Source: Pseudorhodoferax sp965279475 (GTDB taxonomy: Bacteria; Pseudomonadota; Gammaproteobacteria; Burkholderiales; Burkholderiaceae_C). From it: a DNA stretch of 64,000 nucleotides. The stretch spans positions 2,046,001 to 2,110,000 of the forward strand of contig CBDIIA010000003.1 of NCBI GenBank assembly GCA_965279475.1, read 5' to 3'. Shown here in pieces: positions 48,087-59,821 of the stretch. The first letter of the stretch is position 1. Each line of letters starts with the position of its first letter. The notes under the pieces are model-generated. The model was not told the DNA's origin. It made no database searches and worked only from the letters and a program-made list of their open reading frames with translations. The translations under genes were made by a program, and so were the position numbers.

Positions 48087-49556
48087 CTAGCGGGTCACGT
48101 GCACGGTAGGCAGGCGGCCGCCGTTCCATTTGCCGTCGAGCGCGCGCTCGATCTGCGCCGCCAGCTGCAGCAGCAGGCCGTCGTTGGCCTGCCGGGCTTG
48201 CGCCTGGATGCCCAGCGGCAGGCCGTTCTCCTGCACCGCCATCGGCATCGAGATCGCCGGCAGTCCGCACAGATTGGCCAGCGGCGTGTAGGCGAAGAAG
48301 CGCCACAGGTTGCCGAACCAGTCGAGCACCGAGGGGTTGTCGCTGGTGGTCAGGTACTGCGAAGTTCCGACCTTGGGTGTCGGCAGCGCCGTGATCGGCG
48401 TGAGGATGATGTCCCACTGTTCGAAGAACGCGCCGAACGCCCGCGAGGTGGTGTTGAACACCGCCTGCATCTTCGCCCGCTCGCTGAACGAGGTGTGCAG
48501 CCCCGCCTCCCAGATCTTGATGTTGATCGGCTCCAGCAGGTCGGCCGGCGCCGTGGCGAGCCCCAGCCGGTCGAGGTGGCCCTGGATCACCTGCGCGAAG
48601 TTGCTGATGTAGCAGGTGGTCTGCGCGGCGAAGGCGCCACGGAAATCCACCGCCGGCAAGGCCCACTCGACGTGGTGGCCCAGGCTTTCGAGCAGCGCGC
48701 CGGCCAGCTTCAGCTGCTCGACCAGGTGTGGCGTGGCGCGGTAGTCGCCCCACTCGTGCGACAGCGCGATGCGCAGCCGGCCCGGATCGCGCCGCACCAG
48801 TTCCGCATACGGCTCGGCCGCCTGCCAGTACGGCATGAACTCGCCCGGCGCACCGCCCCGGCACTGGTCGACGAAGGCCGCCGTGTCGCGCACGGTGCGG
48901 CTCTGGCAGCCCTGGATCGACACCAGGCCGGTCAGGTCCGACGCGGCGGGTGCGATCGAGAACACGCCGCGCGAGACCTTGAGCCCGATGTTGCCGTTGA
49001 CCCCGGCCGGGATGCGGATCGAACCGCCGCCATCGGTCGCGTGCGACAGCGGCAGCACGCCGGCCGCCACCATCGCCGCCGTGCCGGCCGACGAGCCGCA
49101 GGTGGTGTAGTCGACATCCCAGGGGTTGCGCGTCACGCACAGCGTGTTCTCGGCCGAGCTGCAGACGCCGAACTCCGGCGTGGTGCTGCGCCCGATGATG
49201 TTCAGGCCCGCCTGGCGGATGCGGCCGGCCAGGAAGCTGTCGGCCGTGGCGCGGTTGCCCTGCATCAGCAGCGAGCCCATCTCCTGCAGCCGGCCCTTCA
49301 GCGTCGGCCCCAGGTCCTTCATCAGGTAGGGCACGCCGGCGAAGAAACCCGCCGGGTCCATGCCGTCGCGCAGCGGGTCGGCGACCACGTCGTCGAACAC
49401 CTCCACCACGGCATCGAGCGCGGGGTTCGTCTTGGCGATGCCGGCGGCCGCCTGCGCGGCGAGTTCGGCCGCCGTCAGTTCACCTGCGCGCACGCGTTCG
49501 GCCAGCGCGACGGCGTCGTGCCGGAACCATTCGTCCCAGCCCATGGGCAATGTCAT
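48087..49556 (-). CDS. Amidase-signature family hydrolase
   Basis: The 489-residue protein carries the amidase signature: the catalytic Lys in PYLMKDLGPT, the GSSAG stretch after DYTTCG, and the nucleophile Ser in DGGGSIRIPA. Substrates in this family range from simple amides to 6-aminohexanoate cyclic dimer. I chose the ATG at 49556. The gene ends 7 bases from the SDR stop (convergent), so it is probably not part of the dgo operon. Confidence 0.92.
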   Translation of the reverse strand: MTLPMGWDEWFRHDAVALAERVRAGELTAAELAAQAAAGIAKTNPALDAVVEVFDDVVADPLRDGMDPAGFFAGVPYLMKDLGPTLKGRLQEMGSLLMQGNRATADSFLAGRIRQAGLNIIGRSTTPEFGVCSSAENTLCVTRNPWDVDYTTCGSSAGTAAMVAAGVLPLSHATDGGGSIRIPAGVNGNIGLKVSRGVFSIAPAASDLTGLVSIQGCQSRTVRDTAAFVDQCRGGAPGEFMPYWQAAEPYAELVRRDPGRLRIALSHEWGDYRATPHLVEQLKLAGALLESLGHHVEWALPAVDFRGAFAAQTTCYISNFAQVIQGHLDRLGLATAPADLLEPINIKIWEAGLHTSFSERAKMQAVFNTTSRAFGAFFEQWDIILTPITALPTPKVGTSQYLTTSDNPSVLDWFGNLWRFFAYTPLANLCGLPAISMPMAVQENGLPLGIQAQARQANDGLLLQLAAQIERALDGKWNGGRLPTVHVTR

Positions 49557-49569
49557 GTGTGTTCCCGTG

Positions 49570-52500
49570 TCAAGTAATCGCCGAAATCGGCCGCGCGGTC
49601 GTCCGCTCCCGCAGCAGTTTATCGAGCGTCTCGACCGGCACGGGCCGGCTGAACAGGTAGCCCTGGAAAGCCGGGCATCCGGCACCGGCCAGAAAGTCGC
49701 GCTGCTCGGCCGTCTCGACGCCTTCGGCGATCACGCCCAGGCCCAGGCTCTGCGCCAGCGCGATGACGGTGCGGGCGATGGCGGCATCGTTGGGGTCGGT
49801 CAGCACGTCGCGCACGAACGACTGGTCGATCTTCAACTGGTCGAGCGGCAGGCGCTTCAGGTAGCTCAGCGACGAATAACCGGTGCCGAAGTCGTCGAGC
49901 GCGAACCGCACGCCCATCTCCTTGAGCGCCGTCATCTTCGAGACGATGGCCTCCATGTCGTCGACCAGCACGCTTTCGGTCAGCTCGAGTTTCAGCCGCT
50001 CCGGGTCGGCGCCGGTCTTGGCCAGCACCGACTGGACCTGGCGCACGAAGTCGACATGGCGGAACTGGCGCGCGCTCACGTTGACCGCCATCGTCAGGTC
50101 GTCGGTGTGCGGATCGCCGCGCCACGACGCCAGCAGCGTGCAGGCGATCTCCAGCACGCGGTGGCCGAGCAGCAGGATCATGCCGGTCTCCTCGGCCAGC
50201 GGGATGAACTCGGCCGGCGAGACCAGGCCACGCGACGCATTGCGCCAGCGCACCAGTGCCTCGACGCCGGTGATGCGGCCCATGCCGTCGACCTGCGGCT
50301 GGTACTGCAGGAAGAACTCGCGCTGGATGAAGGCCTGGCGCAGATCGGCCTCCATCGCGGCGCGGGCCGTGACGGCGGCCTGCAGGCCCGGATCGAAGAA
50401 GCGCAACGTATGGCGTCCGGCGCCCTTGGCCTGGTACATCGCGATGTCGGCCTGCTTCAGCAGCTCGCCGACGCTCTCGCTCTCGGCGCCGAAACGCGCC
50501 ACCCCCATGCTGGCCGTGCTCTGGTGCTCGTAGCCCTCCAGCCGGTACGGCTGGCTCAGCGCGGCCAGGATCTTCTCGCCGACAGCACGGGCCTGCACGG
50601 CGACTTCCTGCGCGGTCGTGCCCAGCTCTTCGAGCACGACGACGAACTCGTCGCCGCCCAGCCGGGCGACGGTATCGACCTCACGCACGCACGACACCAG
50701 CCGCAGCGCCACCTGCTGCAGCAGCATGTCGCCGCGGTCGTGGCCCAGCGTGTCGTTCAAGGTCTTGAAGTTGTCCAGATCGATGCACAGCAGCGCGCCG
50801 CCCCGGCCGCTGCGCACGCTCAGCGCCAGCGCCTTGTGCAGGCGGTCCTGCAGCAGCTGGCGGTTCGGCAGGCTGGTCAGCGCGTCGAAGAACGCGAGCT
50901 TCTGGATCTTCGATTCGGCCGCCTTGCGCTGCCCGATGTCGGTGTCGATCATCAGGATCGACAGCGGCTCGCCATGGTCGTCGCGTACCAGCGTCCAGCG
51001 CGCCTCGACCAGCACCGCACTGCCCTGCTTGCGCTGGCGCGACATCTCGCCGCTCCATTCGCCCGAGGCCATCAGCTGCTGCTGCGCGCGCGCGACCATC
51101 GCGTCGTCGTCGTACAGCAGGCTGGCCACCGACTGGCCCATGGCCTCGTCGGCGCTCCAGCCGTACAGGCGCTCGGCGCTCTTGTTCCAGTACAGCACGC
51201 GGTCCTGCATGTCGCGCACCATGATCGCGTCCTGCGCCTTGTCCAGCAGCGAGGCCTGGTGGCGGATGCGTTCGTCGGCCTGCTGGCGGTCGAGCTCGGC
51301 GGCCGCCCGCACCGCGAAGATGCGCAAGGTGGAGGCCATGAACTCGCGGTGGGCCAGCGGCTGCGCGAACGCGACCAGCACGAAGCCGATCGTGTGGCCG
51401 GCGGCGTCCTCCAGGCGCCGGCCCGCGTAGGCCTGCGCGCCGATCGAGCGCAGCAGCGGGAACGGCGCGAACTCTTCCTCTACGCCTTCGGTCACGATCC
51501 AGTCGCTGTTGGCCAGCAGGCGGCCGACCTTCGAGCCTTCGAGCGGCGCGTCGAAGTTGCGCCGCACCCGGTCGTGCACCACCGAGCCCAGCGTGCGCGC
51601 ACGCAGCGGCCCGTCGGGCAGCAGCACGGCGATGAAGCCGGCCTGCGCGCCCAGCGCATCGGCCATGTTCAGCGCCAGCTGCTCGAAGAACTCGGTGCCG
51701 GTGCTGGCCGACACGGCCGAGGCCACCTTCAGCATCGCGGTCTGGATGCGCTGCTGGGCTTCATGGGTGCGGCGCTGCTGTTCGCGCACCCGCATGTTGG
51801 CGATGCCGAAGGCCAGGTCATCGGCCAGCGATTCGAGCAGCTTGACCTCGTCCTGACCGAGCTGCGTGACCTCCGACATGTACAGGTAGAACAGTCCGTA
51901 GGTACGGCTCACGTCGCGCAGCGGCATGCACACCGTGCCGCGAAAGCCGTGCGCCAGCGCCCGTTCCATCCAGTGCCGGAAACTGGGTTCGCGCGCGATG
52001 TCCGGAACCACCGTCAGTCGACCCGAGCGGATGGTCTGGCCGGCCGGCCCGCGGCCGATCTCGGTGGCCTCGCACCACGACAGGTCGATGTCCCGAAGAT
52101 AACCCTTGGCGTCGCCCACGCTGGCCACCGGCAGGATGGTCCGGTTCGCGTCGTCCTGCGCAAATCCGACCCAGGCCATGCTGTAGCCGCCGATCTCGAC
52201 AGTGACGCGGCATACCTCGACCAGCAGAGCCTGCTCGGACGTCACCCGCACCAGGATCTCGTTGCAGGCACTCAGCATGCGCTGGGCCCGGCTGACGCGC
52301 GCGAGTTCGCGCTCTGCGCGCAGTCTCTCGGTGACGTCGTTGCACAGCACCAGCCGCGCCGGCGTGCCATTGAAGACGATGGTGTCGGCGGAGACTTCCA
52401 CATCGAACACGCTGCCGTCCTTGCGCCGGTGGCGGCGCCGCACGTCGACCAGCTTGTGCAGGTGCGCGGTCTCCTCCATCTGCCGCTCCAGCTCCACCGG

Positions 52501-53382
52501 ATCGTCTTCTGCCAGCAGATCGGTCGCACGCATCTGCAGCAGCTCCTGCTCGGGGTAGCCGTAGTGCTCGGTGGCCGACGCGTTGACCGCCAGCAGCCGG
52601 CGACTGCCGAGCTCGGACACGTACATCGGATGCGGGTTGCGCGCGAACAGCAGCCGGTACTGGGCCTCGGAGGCGCGCAGCTGCTCGGTCACGCGTCGCT
52701 TGTCGATCGTGACGCCGATCGATTCGCCCAGGATCTGCATGTTGCCGATGTCGCGGTCCTGGAACGCGTTCGGGCGCGGGTAGTGGACGGCCAGTACGCC
52801 GATCATCTCCTCCCCCGAACGCAGTGGCGCAACGATCAGCGAACGCACGCCGACCAGCCTGGCGGCTGCTCGGTCGACGCGGTCGTCGATCTCGGTGTCG
52901 TCGCAGATCATCACGCTGCGCTCGCGGTAGGCGAGGCCCGACAGGCTGTGCTCGATATTGCCGCGCCTGCCCAAGAGCGGCGCCATCATGCCGACCGCCG
53001 CGCGGCAGACGAGCACACCGTCTTCGACCAGGTCCAGCGAAGCGGCGTCGGCCCCGGTCAGCAGCCGGGCACGCTCGACGACGGCGGCCATCATCGACGG
53101 CAGGTCGCCATCGAGCGAGGCCATCTCCTTCTGGATGCGGGCGATGCTGGCGCGCTCTTCGACGTCGCGCCGGGCATCCTGGCGCAGGCGCGTGTGTTGC
53201 GACAGATCGATGCGCCCCGCCATCTGGCGAAACCGCGACTCGCTGGCCTCGATCGCTTCACGCCCCGCAGGCGTGTCGACCGCATCCTGCAATAGCTGCA
53301 GCAGCGGCGCGACAAGCCAATCGAATTCGGGATCCGGCGGACCGGCTGGCGAAACCGACTGCGCAGGGGTCGTGTCGGGCAT
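49570..53382 (-). CDS. Large cytoplasmic GAF/PAS/GGDEF/EAL protein
   Basis: The 1270-residue protein has no transmembrane segment. Reading from the N-terminus I see a GAF domain (about residues 75-215), a PAS domain (225-345), a second GAF (365-510), a third GAF (545-690) and another PAS (715-825). A GGDEF domain with an intact motif at 909-913 and an EAL domain with EALVRW (E1041) and DDFGTGYSS follow. Both enzymatic signatures are intact, so synthesis and hydrolysis of c-di-GMP are both possible. It begins just upstream of the amidase gene on the same strand (13 bases between them). Confidence 0.95.
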   Translation of the reverse strand: MPDTTPAQSVSPAGPPDPEFDWLVAPLLQLLQDAVDTPAGREAIEASESRFRQMAGRIDLSQHTRLRQDARRDVEERASIARIQKEMASLDGDLPSMMAAVVERARLLTGADAASLDLVEDGVLVCRAAVGMMAPLLGRRGNIEHSLSGLAYRERSVMICDDTEIDDRVDRAAARLVGVRSLIVAPLRSGEEMIGVLAVHYPRPNAFQDRDIGNMQILGESIGVTIDKRRVTEQLRASEAQYRLLFARNPHPMYVSELGSRRLLAVNASATEHYGYPEQELLQMRATDLLAEDDPVELERQMEETAHLHKLVDVRRRHRRKDGSVFDVEVSADTIVFNGTPARLVLCNDVTERLRAERELARVSRAQRMLSACNEILVRVTSEQALLVEVCRVTVEIGGYSMAWVGFAQDDANRTILPVASVGDAKGYLRDIDLSWCEATEIGRGPAGQTIRSGRLTVVPDIAREPSFRHWMERALAHGFRGTVCMPLRDVSRTYGLFYLYMSEVTQLGQDEVKLLESLADDLAFGIANMRVREQQRRTHEAQQRIQTAMLKVASAVSASTGTEFFEQLALNMADALGAQAGFIAVLLPDGPLRARTLGSVVHDRVRRNFDAPLEGSKVGRLLANSDWIVTEGVEEEFAPFPLLRSIGAQAYAGRRLEDAAGHTIGFVLVAFAQPLAHREFMASTLRIFAVRAAAELDRQQADERIRHQASLLDKAQDAIMVRDMQDRVLYWNKSAERLYGWSADEAMGQSVASLLYDDDAMVARAQQQLMASGEWSGEMSRQRKQGSAVLVEARWTLVRDDHGEPLSILMIDTDIGQRKAAESKIQKLAFFDALTSLPNRQLLQDRLHKALALSVRSGRGGALLCIDLDNFKTLNDTLGHDRGDMLLQQVALRLVSCVREVDTVARLGGDEFVVVLEELGTTAQEVAVQARAVGEKILAALSQPYRLEGYEHQSTASMGVARFGAESESVGELLKQADIAMYQAKGAGRHTLRFFDPGLQAAVTARAAMEADLRQAFIQREFFLQYQPQVDGMGRITGVEALVRWRNASRGLVSPAEFIPLAEETGMILLLGHRVLEIACTLLASWRGDPHTDDLTMAVNVSARQFRHVDFVRQVQSVLAKTGADPERLKLELTESVLVDDMEAIVSKMTALKEMGVRFALDDFGTGYSSLSYLKRLPLDQLKIDQSFVRDVLTDPNDAAIARTVIALAQSLGLGVIAEGVETAEQRDFLAGAGCPAFQGYLFSRPVPVETLDKLLRERTTARPISAIT

Positions 53383-53586
53383 GGTCGCGTTGCAGCTGGT
53401 TACGAAGTAGAAACATGCTGACAGATGCTTCCGAACGGGTCAAGGACGCGTTGCGGACTGTGGTGCAAATGCGCCGCCTGGGCGGGCCGCTGCACGTCGG
53501 ATCCGTCATCCGGATGCACAGATCGAGGGTCTGACCCACCCACCCCTGCACAGTGCCACCGTGCGCCGACCAAGCCGCACTGGGGC

Positions 53587-54057
53587 TCAGGCAGCGTCGC
53601 GGGGTATGTTCCTGCCCTTCAGCAAGGCCAGCGATTCCCCCAGCAAGGCATGCAGGGCCAGGGCCCGCTCGTCGCCCAGCAGGCGGACCAGTTCGCGTTG
53701 GGCGCCTTGCCACAGCGGCCGGGCCTGGCTGCGTCGGGCCCGGCCGGCCGCGGTGATCGTCACCAGCCGGCTGCGCCCGTCGGGGCCGGCACCGACGGTC
53801 AACAGACCGGCCGCCACCAGCGGTTGCAGATTGCGAGTGAGGGTGGACGGCTCGATGCCCAGCACCCGTGCCAGCGCACCCGGCCGCACCGGCCCGAGCT
53901 TCTCGGCCGCGGTCAGCAGCGAGTATTGCGTCGTCTTCAAGCCGGCCTCGGCGACGCGGCTGTCGTAGTGCTGGCCGACCCGCAGCATCAGCTGGCGCAG
54001 CTGCAGGTGCGTGCAGCCGAGTGCCGCGGCGCTGCTGGGTGAATCGGGCTTGGCCAT
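53587..54057 (-). CDS. MarR-family regulator
   Basis: The 156-residue protein has the MarR winged helix: LKTTQYSLLTAAEKLGPVRPGALARVLGIEPSTLTRNLQPLVAAGLL, then a wing with DGRSRLVTIT. It is divergent from the thioesterase gene, and a perfect palindrome (54067-54078) lies between them 10 bases from its start. This predicts autorepression and control of the thioesterase, released by an aromatic or acyl ligand. The 204 bases between the GGDEF-EAL gene and this one hold nothing recognisable. Confidence 0.93.
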   Translation of the reverse strand: MAKPDSPSSAAALGCTHLQLRQLMLRVGQHYDSRVAEAGLKTTQYSLLTAAEKLGPVRPGALARVLGIEPSTLTRNLQPLVAAGLLTVGAGPDGRSRLVTITAAGRARRSQARPLWQGAQRELVRLLGDERALALHALLGESLALLKGRNIPRDAA

Positions 54058-54066
54058 GGCTTAAAA

Positions 54067-54078
54067 TTGTAGCTACAA
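54067..54078. promoter_or_regulatory. TTGTAGCTACAA palindrome, putative MarR operator
   Basis: A perfect 12-base palindrome in the 52-base gap between the divergent marR-like and thioesterase genes. MarR proteins bind palindromes of this size and AT-rich type. The thioesterase has a strong ribosome-binding site, AGGAGG, at 54095-54100. Confidence 0.75.
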
Positions 54079-54109
54079 CTGTTTTGCCGCAATCAGGAGG
54101 ATCGAACCG

Positions 54110-54655
54110 ATGAACGCAGAAGACACACTGGCGCAATGGACCGCCCAGGCCGACCAGGTCCGCCAGCGCATGCTGGCCGGCGGCGGCCAACCCGGCCTGT
54201 CGAGGCCCGAACAGGTCGCAGGGCTGACCGGCCTGCAGGTGATGCACGCGATGCTGGCCGGCGAGCTGCCCTACCCGCACATTGCGGAGACACTCGACTT
54301 CGCGTTGATCGAGGTCGGCCCCGGCACCGCCACGTTCCAGGGCACGCCGCAGCTCAAGCACTACAACCCGCTGGGTTCGGTGCACGGCGGCTGGTACGCC
54401 ACGCTGCTCGATTCGGCGCTGGGCTGCGCCGTGCACACGATGATGCCTGCCGGGCGCGGCTACACCACGGCCGAGCTGGGCCTGAACATCGTGCGCGCCG
54501 CCTCCACCCGCACCGGCCCGCTGCGCGCGATCGGCACGGTGATCCACTGCGGCCGCCAGCTGGCCACCGCCGAAGCCCGGATCGTCGGCGCCGACGGCAA
54601 GATCTACGCCCACGCCACCACCACCTGCCTGGTGTTCGAGGTGCCGGCGCGCTGA
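54110..54655 (+). CDS. PaaI-family hotdog thioesterase
   Basis: The 181-residue protein has the hotdog thioesterase signature HYNPLGSVHGGWYATLLDSALGCAVHT (positions about 84-110), with the catalytic-site Asp in LLDSA. It would hydrolyse acyl- or aryl-CoA esters. The N-terminal 45 residues are an extra helical segment. Control by the divergent MarR-type regulator is predicted from the palindrome between them. Confidence 0.92.
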   Translation: MNAEDTLAQWTAQADQVRQRMLAGGGQPGLSRPEQVAGLTGLQVMHAMLAGELPYPHIAETLDFALIEVGPGTATFQGTPQLKHYNPLGSVHGGWYATLLDSALGCAVHTMMPAGRGYTTAELGLNIVRAASTRTGPLRAIGTVIHCGRQLATAEARIVGADGKIYAHATTTCLVFEVPAR

Positions 54656-54694
54656 GCCTCCCATCCTGGCCGCAAGTCGCGGCAGAATGCAGTC

Positions 54695-55105
54695 ATGCGA
54701 CTACTCCACACGATGCTGCGCGTTGGCAACCTCCAGCGCTCGATTGACTTCTACACCCAGGTGCTCGGCATGAAACTGCTGCGCACCTCCGAGAACCCCG
54801 AGTACAAGTACTCGCTGGCCTTCGTCGGCTACGGCAACAACCCCGACCACGCCGAGATCGAGCTGACCTACAACCATGGCGTAGACCAGTACGACCTAGG
54901 CACGGCGTTCGGCCACATCGCGCTGGGCGTGCCCGATGCCTACGCGGCCTGCGAGCGCATCAAGGCGTCGGGCGGCAACGTGACGCGCGAGGCCGGCCCG
55001 GTGAAGGGCGGCACGACGGTCATCGCCTTCGTCACGGATCCCGACGGCTACAAAATCGAGCTGATCCAGCGCGCCGAGAACGCGGCAGGCGGCGGCCTGC
55101 GCTGA
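54695..55105 (+). CDS. gloA: Lactoylglutathione lyase (glyoxalase I)
   Basis: The 136-residue protein is a standard GloA: MRLLHTMLRVGNLQRSIDFYTQVLGMKLLR with the first metal His (H5), ELTYNHG, FGHIALGV with a metal His, and VTDPDGYKIELIQR with the catalytic/metal Glu. It converts the glutathione hemithioacetal of methylglyoxal to lactoylglutathione. A strong intrinsic terminator follows at 55133-55158. Confidence 0.97.
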   Translation: MRLLHTMLRVGNLQRSIDFYTQVLGMKLLRTSENPEYKYSLAFVGYGNNPDHAEIELTYNHGVDQYDLGTAFGHIALGVPDAYAACERIKASGGNVTREAGPVKGGTTVIAFVTDPDGYKIELIQRAENAAGGGLR

Positions 55106-55132
55106 CCGCGCATTCGGCCCCCACCCGAGCCC

Positions 55133-55158
55133 GCCGCCTCTTTCAGGCGGCTTTTTTT
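55133..55158 (+). terminator. Intrinsic terminator after gloA, embedded in the 3' end of ku
   Basis: GCCGCCT and AGGCGGC form a perfect 7-bp stem with a CTTTC loop, followed by seven T. It acts on plus-strand transcription from gloA. The T-run and right arm (from 55143) lie within the last codons of the convergent ku gene, where they read Lys-Lys-Ala-Ala-stop. Confidence 0.9.
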
Positions 55159-56048
55159 GCGCGCCGAGCAGGCGTTTTTGCGGCAGCCACGGCTGCCGCG
55201 CCCGCGCGCTTGCGCGCCACCGGCTTGGCCTCGGCCGGCGCCTTCTTTCCGCCTTTCAGGCTGCGCGCCAGCAGCTCCGTCAGGTCGACGACGTTCGAGC
55301 TGCCTTGCGGCGCGCCTTCTTCAGGCTGCAGCACGACCTCGGTCTTGCCGGCCTCCACCTTCTGTTGCACGAGGTTCATCACCTCGCGCTTGAACTCGTC
55401 CTCGAAATCTTCGGCCTTCCACGGGCCCGACATCTCCTTCACGAGCTGCGTGGCCATCTTCAGTTCGGCGGCGCTGAGCTGGTTGGCCTTCGCGCCCTCC
55501 GCGGGCAGGTCGAGGCCTTCGAGCGACTTGATCTCGTCGCCCCAGCGCAGCAGGTTGAGCACCAGCACCTTGCCCGACGGCACCAGGGCGGCGAGATGCT
55601 GCTTGGTCTGGATGACCACCTTGGCCAGGCCGATCTTGCCGGTCTGCACCAAGGCCTCGCGCAGCAGCGCATAGACCTTGGCGCCCTTGTTGATCGGTGC
55701 CAGGTAGTACGGCCGGTCGAGATAGACAAACGGCAGTTCGCTCGCGTCGATGAAACGCTGGATCTCGATCGTCTGCGTAGTGCGCGGATAGGCTGCGGCA
55801 ATCTCTTCGGGTGAGATGATGACGTAGTGCCCGTCCTCGTATTCGATGCCCTTCACGATGTGGGCCTTGTCGATTTCCTTGCCGGTCTTCTTGTTGATGC
55901 GCTTGTAGCCCACCGGGTCCATCGAACGTTTGTCCAGCCAGTCGAAGTCGATGCCCTGCTCGGTGCTGGCGCCGTGCAGACCCACCGGAATGTGCACCAG
56001 ACCGAAGGAGATGGCCCCCTTCCACAGGACGCGGGTCGATGTCGCCAT
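55143..56048 (-). CDS. ku: Ku, non-homologous end-joining DNA-binding protein
   Basis: The 301-residue protein matches bacterial Ku: RVLWKGAISFGLVHIPVGL at the N-terminus, then the ring-forming core (FVYLDRPYYLAPINKGAKVYALLREAL, LLRWGDEIKS). A Lys/Ala-rich C-terminal tail (about residues 260-301) binds DNA non-specifically. Ku loads on broken DNA ends and recruits LigD. No ligD gene is in the window. The ribosome-binding site AAAGG is directly preceded by four TTTCGY hexamers (as read on the plus strand). Confidence 0.96.
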   Translation of the reverse strand: MATSTRVLWKGAISFGLVHIPVGLHGASTEQGIDFDWLDKRSMDPVGYKRINKKTGKEIDKAHIVKGIEYEDGHYVIISPEEIAAAYPRTTQTIEIQRFIDASELPFVYLDRPYYLAPINKGAKVYALLREALVQTGKIGLAKVVIQTKQHLAALVPSGKVLVLNLLRWGDEIKSLEGLDLPAEGAKANQLSAAELKMATQLVKEMSGPWKAEDFEDEFKREVMNLVQQKVEAGKTEVVLQPEEGAPQGSSNVVDLTELLARSLKGGKKAPAEAKPVARKRAGAAAVAAAKTPARRAKKAA

Positions 56049-56364
56049 GGTCTGCCTTTCGTTTTCGCTTTCGTTTTCGTTCTGTGTCGTTCAGGCGGCA
56101 AAGCTGCCGCCGCAGTCCGTACTCTGGCCGGAGTGCTGCATGCCGTCTGTAGGTGGCGCGGTCGATTGGCGGTCAGTCGCGGACGGTGCCGCGGCATCTG
56201 GCCGGGGCTTGCAGCGCCCGCCATGTTGAGATGCGAAAATGCAACAAAACGTGCGGAAATTGGACAAAGAAGTCGCGCAATTCGTGATGTTTGTCACATC
56301 TGGCGGCCGGGACACGGCGTGTTGTCCTACAAAAGCGGGCCGTGGTGCGTCGCAACATTCCTGC
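56049..56364. other. Gap between ku and a small hypothetical gene
   Basis: Apart from the ku leader with its hexamer repeat (56057-56080), I see no gene or RNA here. A frame continuous with the next gene is open from 56239 but has poor composition. Confidence 0.5.
56057..56080 (-). repeat. Four tandem hexamers (TTTCGY) in the ku leader
   Basis: TTTCGT, TTTCGC, TTTCGT and TTTCGT lie head to tail. On the coding strand of ku this is a purine-rich RCGAAA repeat whose last unit overlaps the ribosome-binding site. Copy-number changes would alter the leader but not the frame. Confidence 0.85.
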
Positions 56365-56589
56365 ATGCCGCACATCCGCCTTCGCATCGACTCCGACTTC
56401 GGCACGCTGGTCGACGAGCAGGTCGATTCCGCGATCGTCGACCGCTACCGCGAACTGCGGGCACAGGGCTTGCGCAAGACCGAACTGATCCGCGCCCTGT
56501 GGGCCGAGGACTACGGCGTGGAGCCGCAGCGGGCTGAACTCACCGGCTACTTCGCCGACGGCCGCACGGTCGACATCCAGATCCCCTGA
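56365..56589 (+). CDS. Small conserved-looking hypothetical protein
   Basis: The 74-residue product (from the ATG at 56365) reads HIRLRIDSDFGTLVDEQ, then a helical segment with RYRELRAQGLRKTELIRALWAEDYGVE, and ends VDIQIP. Beta-alpha patterning and a protein-like composition make it a likely real gene, but I do not recognise a family. Upstream codons back to 56239 look like noise. It has no signal peptide. Confidence 0.5.
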   Translation: MPHIRLRIDSDFGTLVDEQVDSAIVDRYRELRAQGLRKTELIRALWAEDYGVEPQRAELTGYFADGRTVDIQIP

Positions 56590-56767
56590 GCCCCCGGCCG
56601 CGCCGGGTGCGGCCTTCTTGGCCAGCTCAAGGCACTGCGCAACGCGGTGCGGCCGCCCACGCGGCGCGCCACAGTTGCGCCACGATGTTGAGGCCATCTT
56701 TCCGCAGAATGCGGCCACGCCACGCCTGCGCCTGCAGCCGTGCCCACCGCATCCTCCGAAAGTCCGC

Positions 56768-59800
<3,033 letters not shown>

Positions 59801-59821
59801 ATCCGTCCGCCGGGCAACCGT

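Noticed and set aside
49360..53295. Very long plus-strand frame (over 1300 codons) opposite the GGDEF-EAL gene
   Set aside because: It mirrors the coding strand of a clear multi-domain protein. Its translation is rich in Arg, His, Gln and Ala with no recognisable motif, as is common for antisense frames in high-GC DNA.
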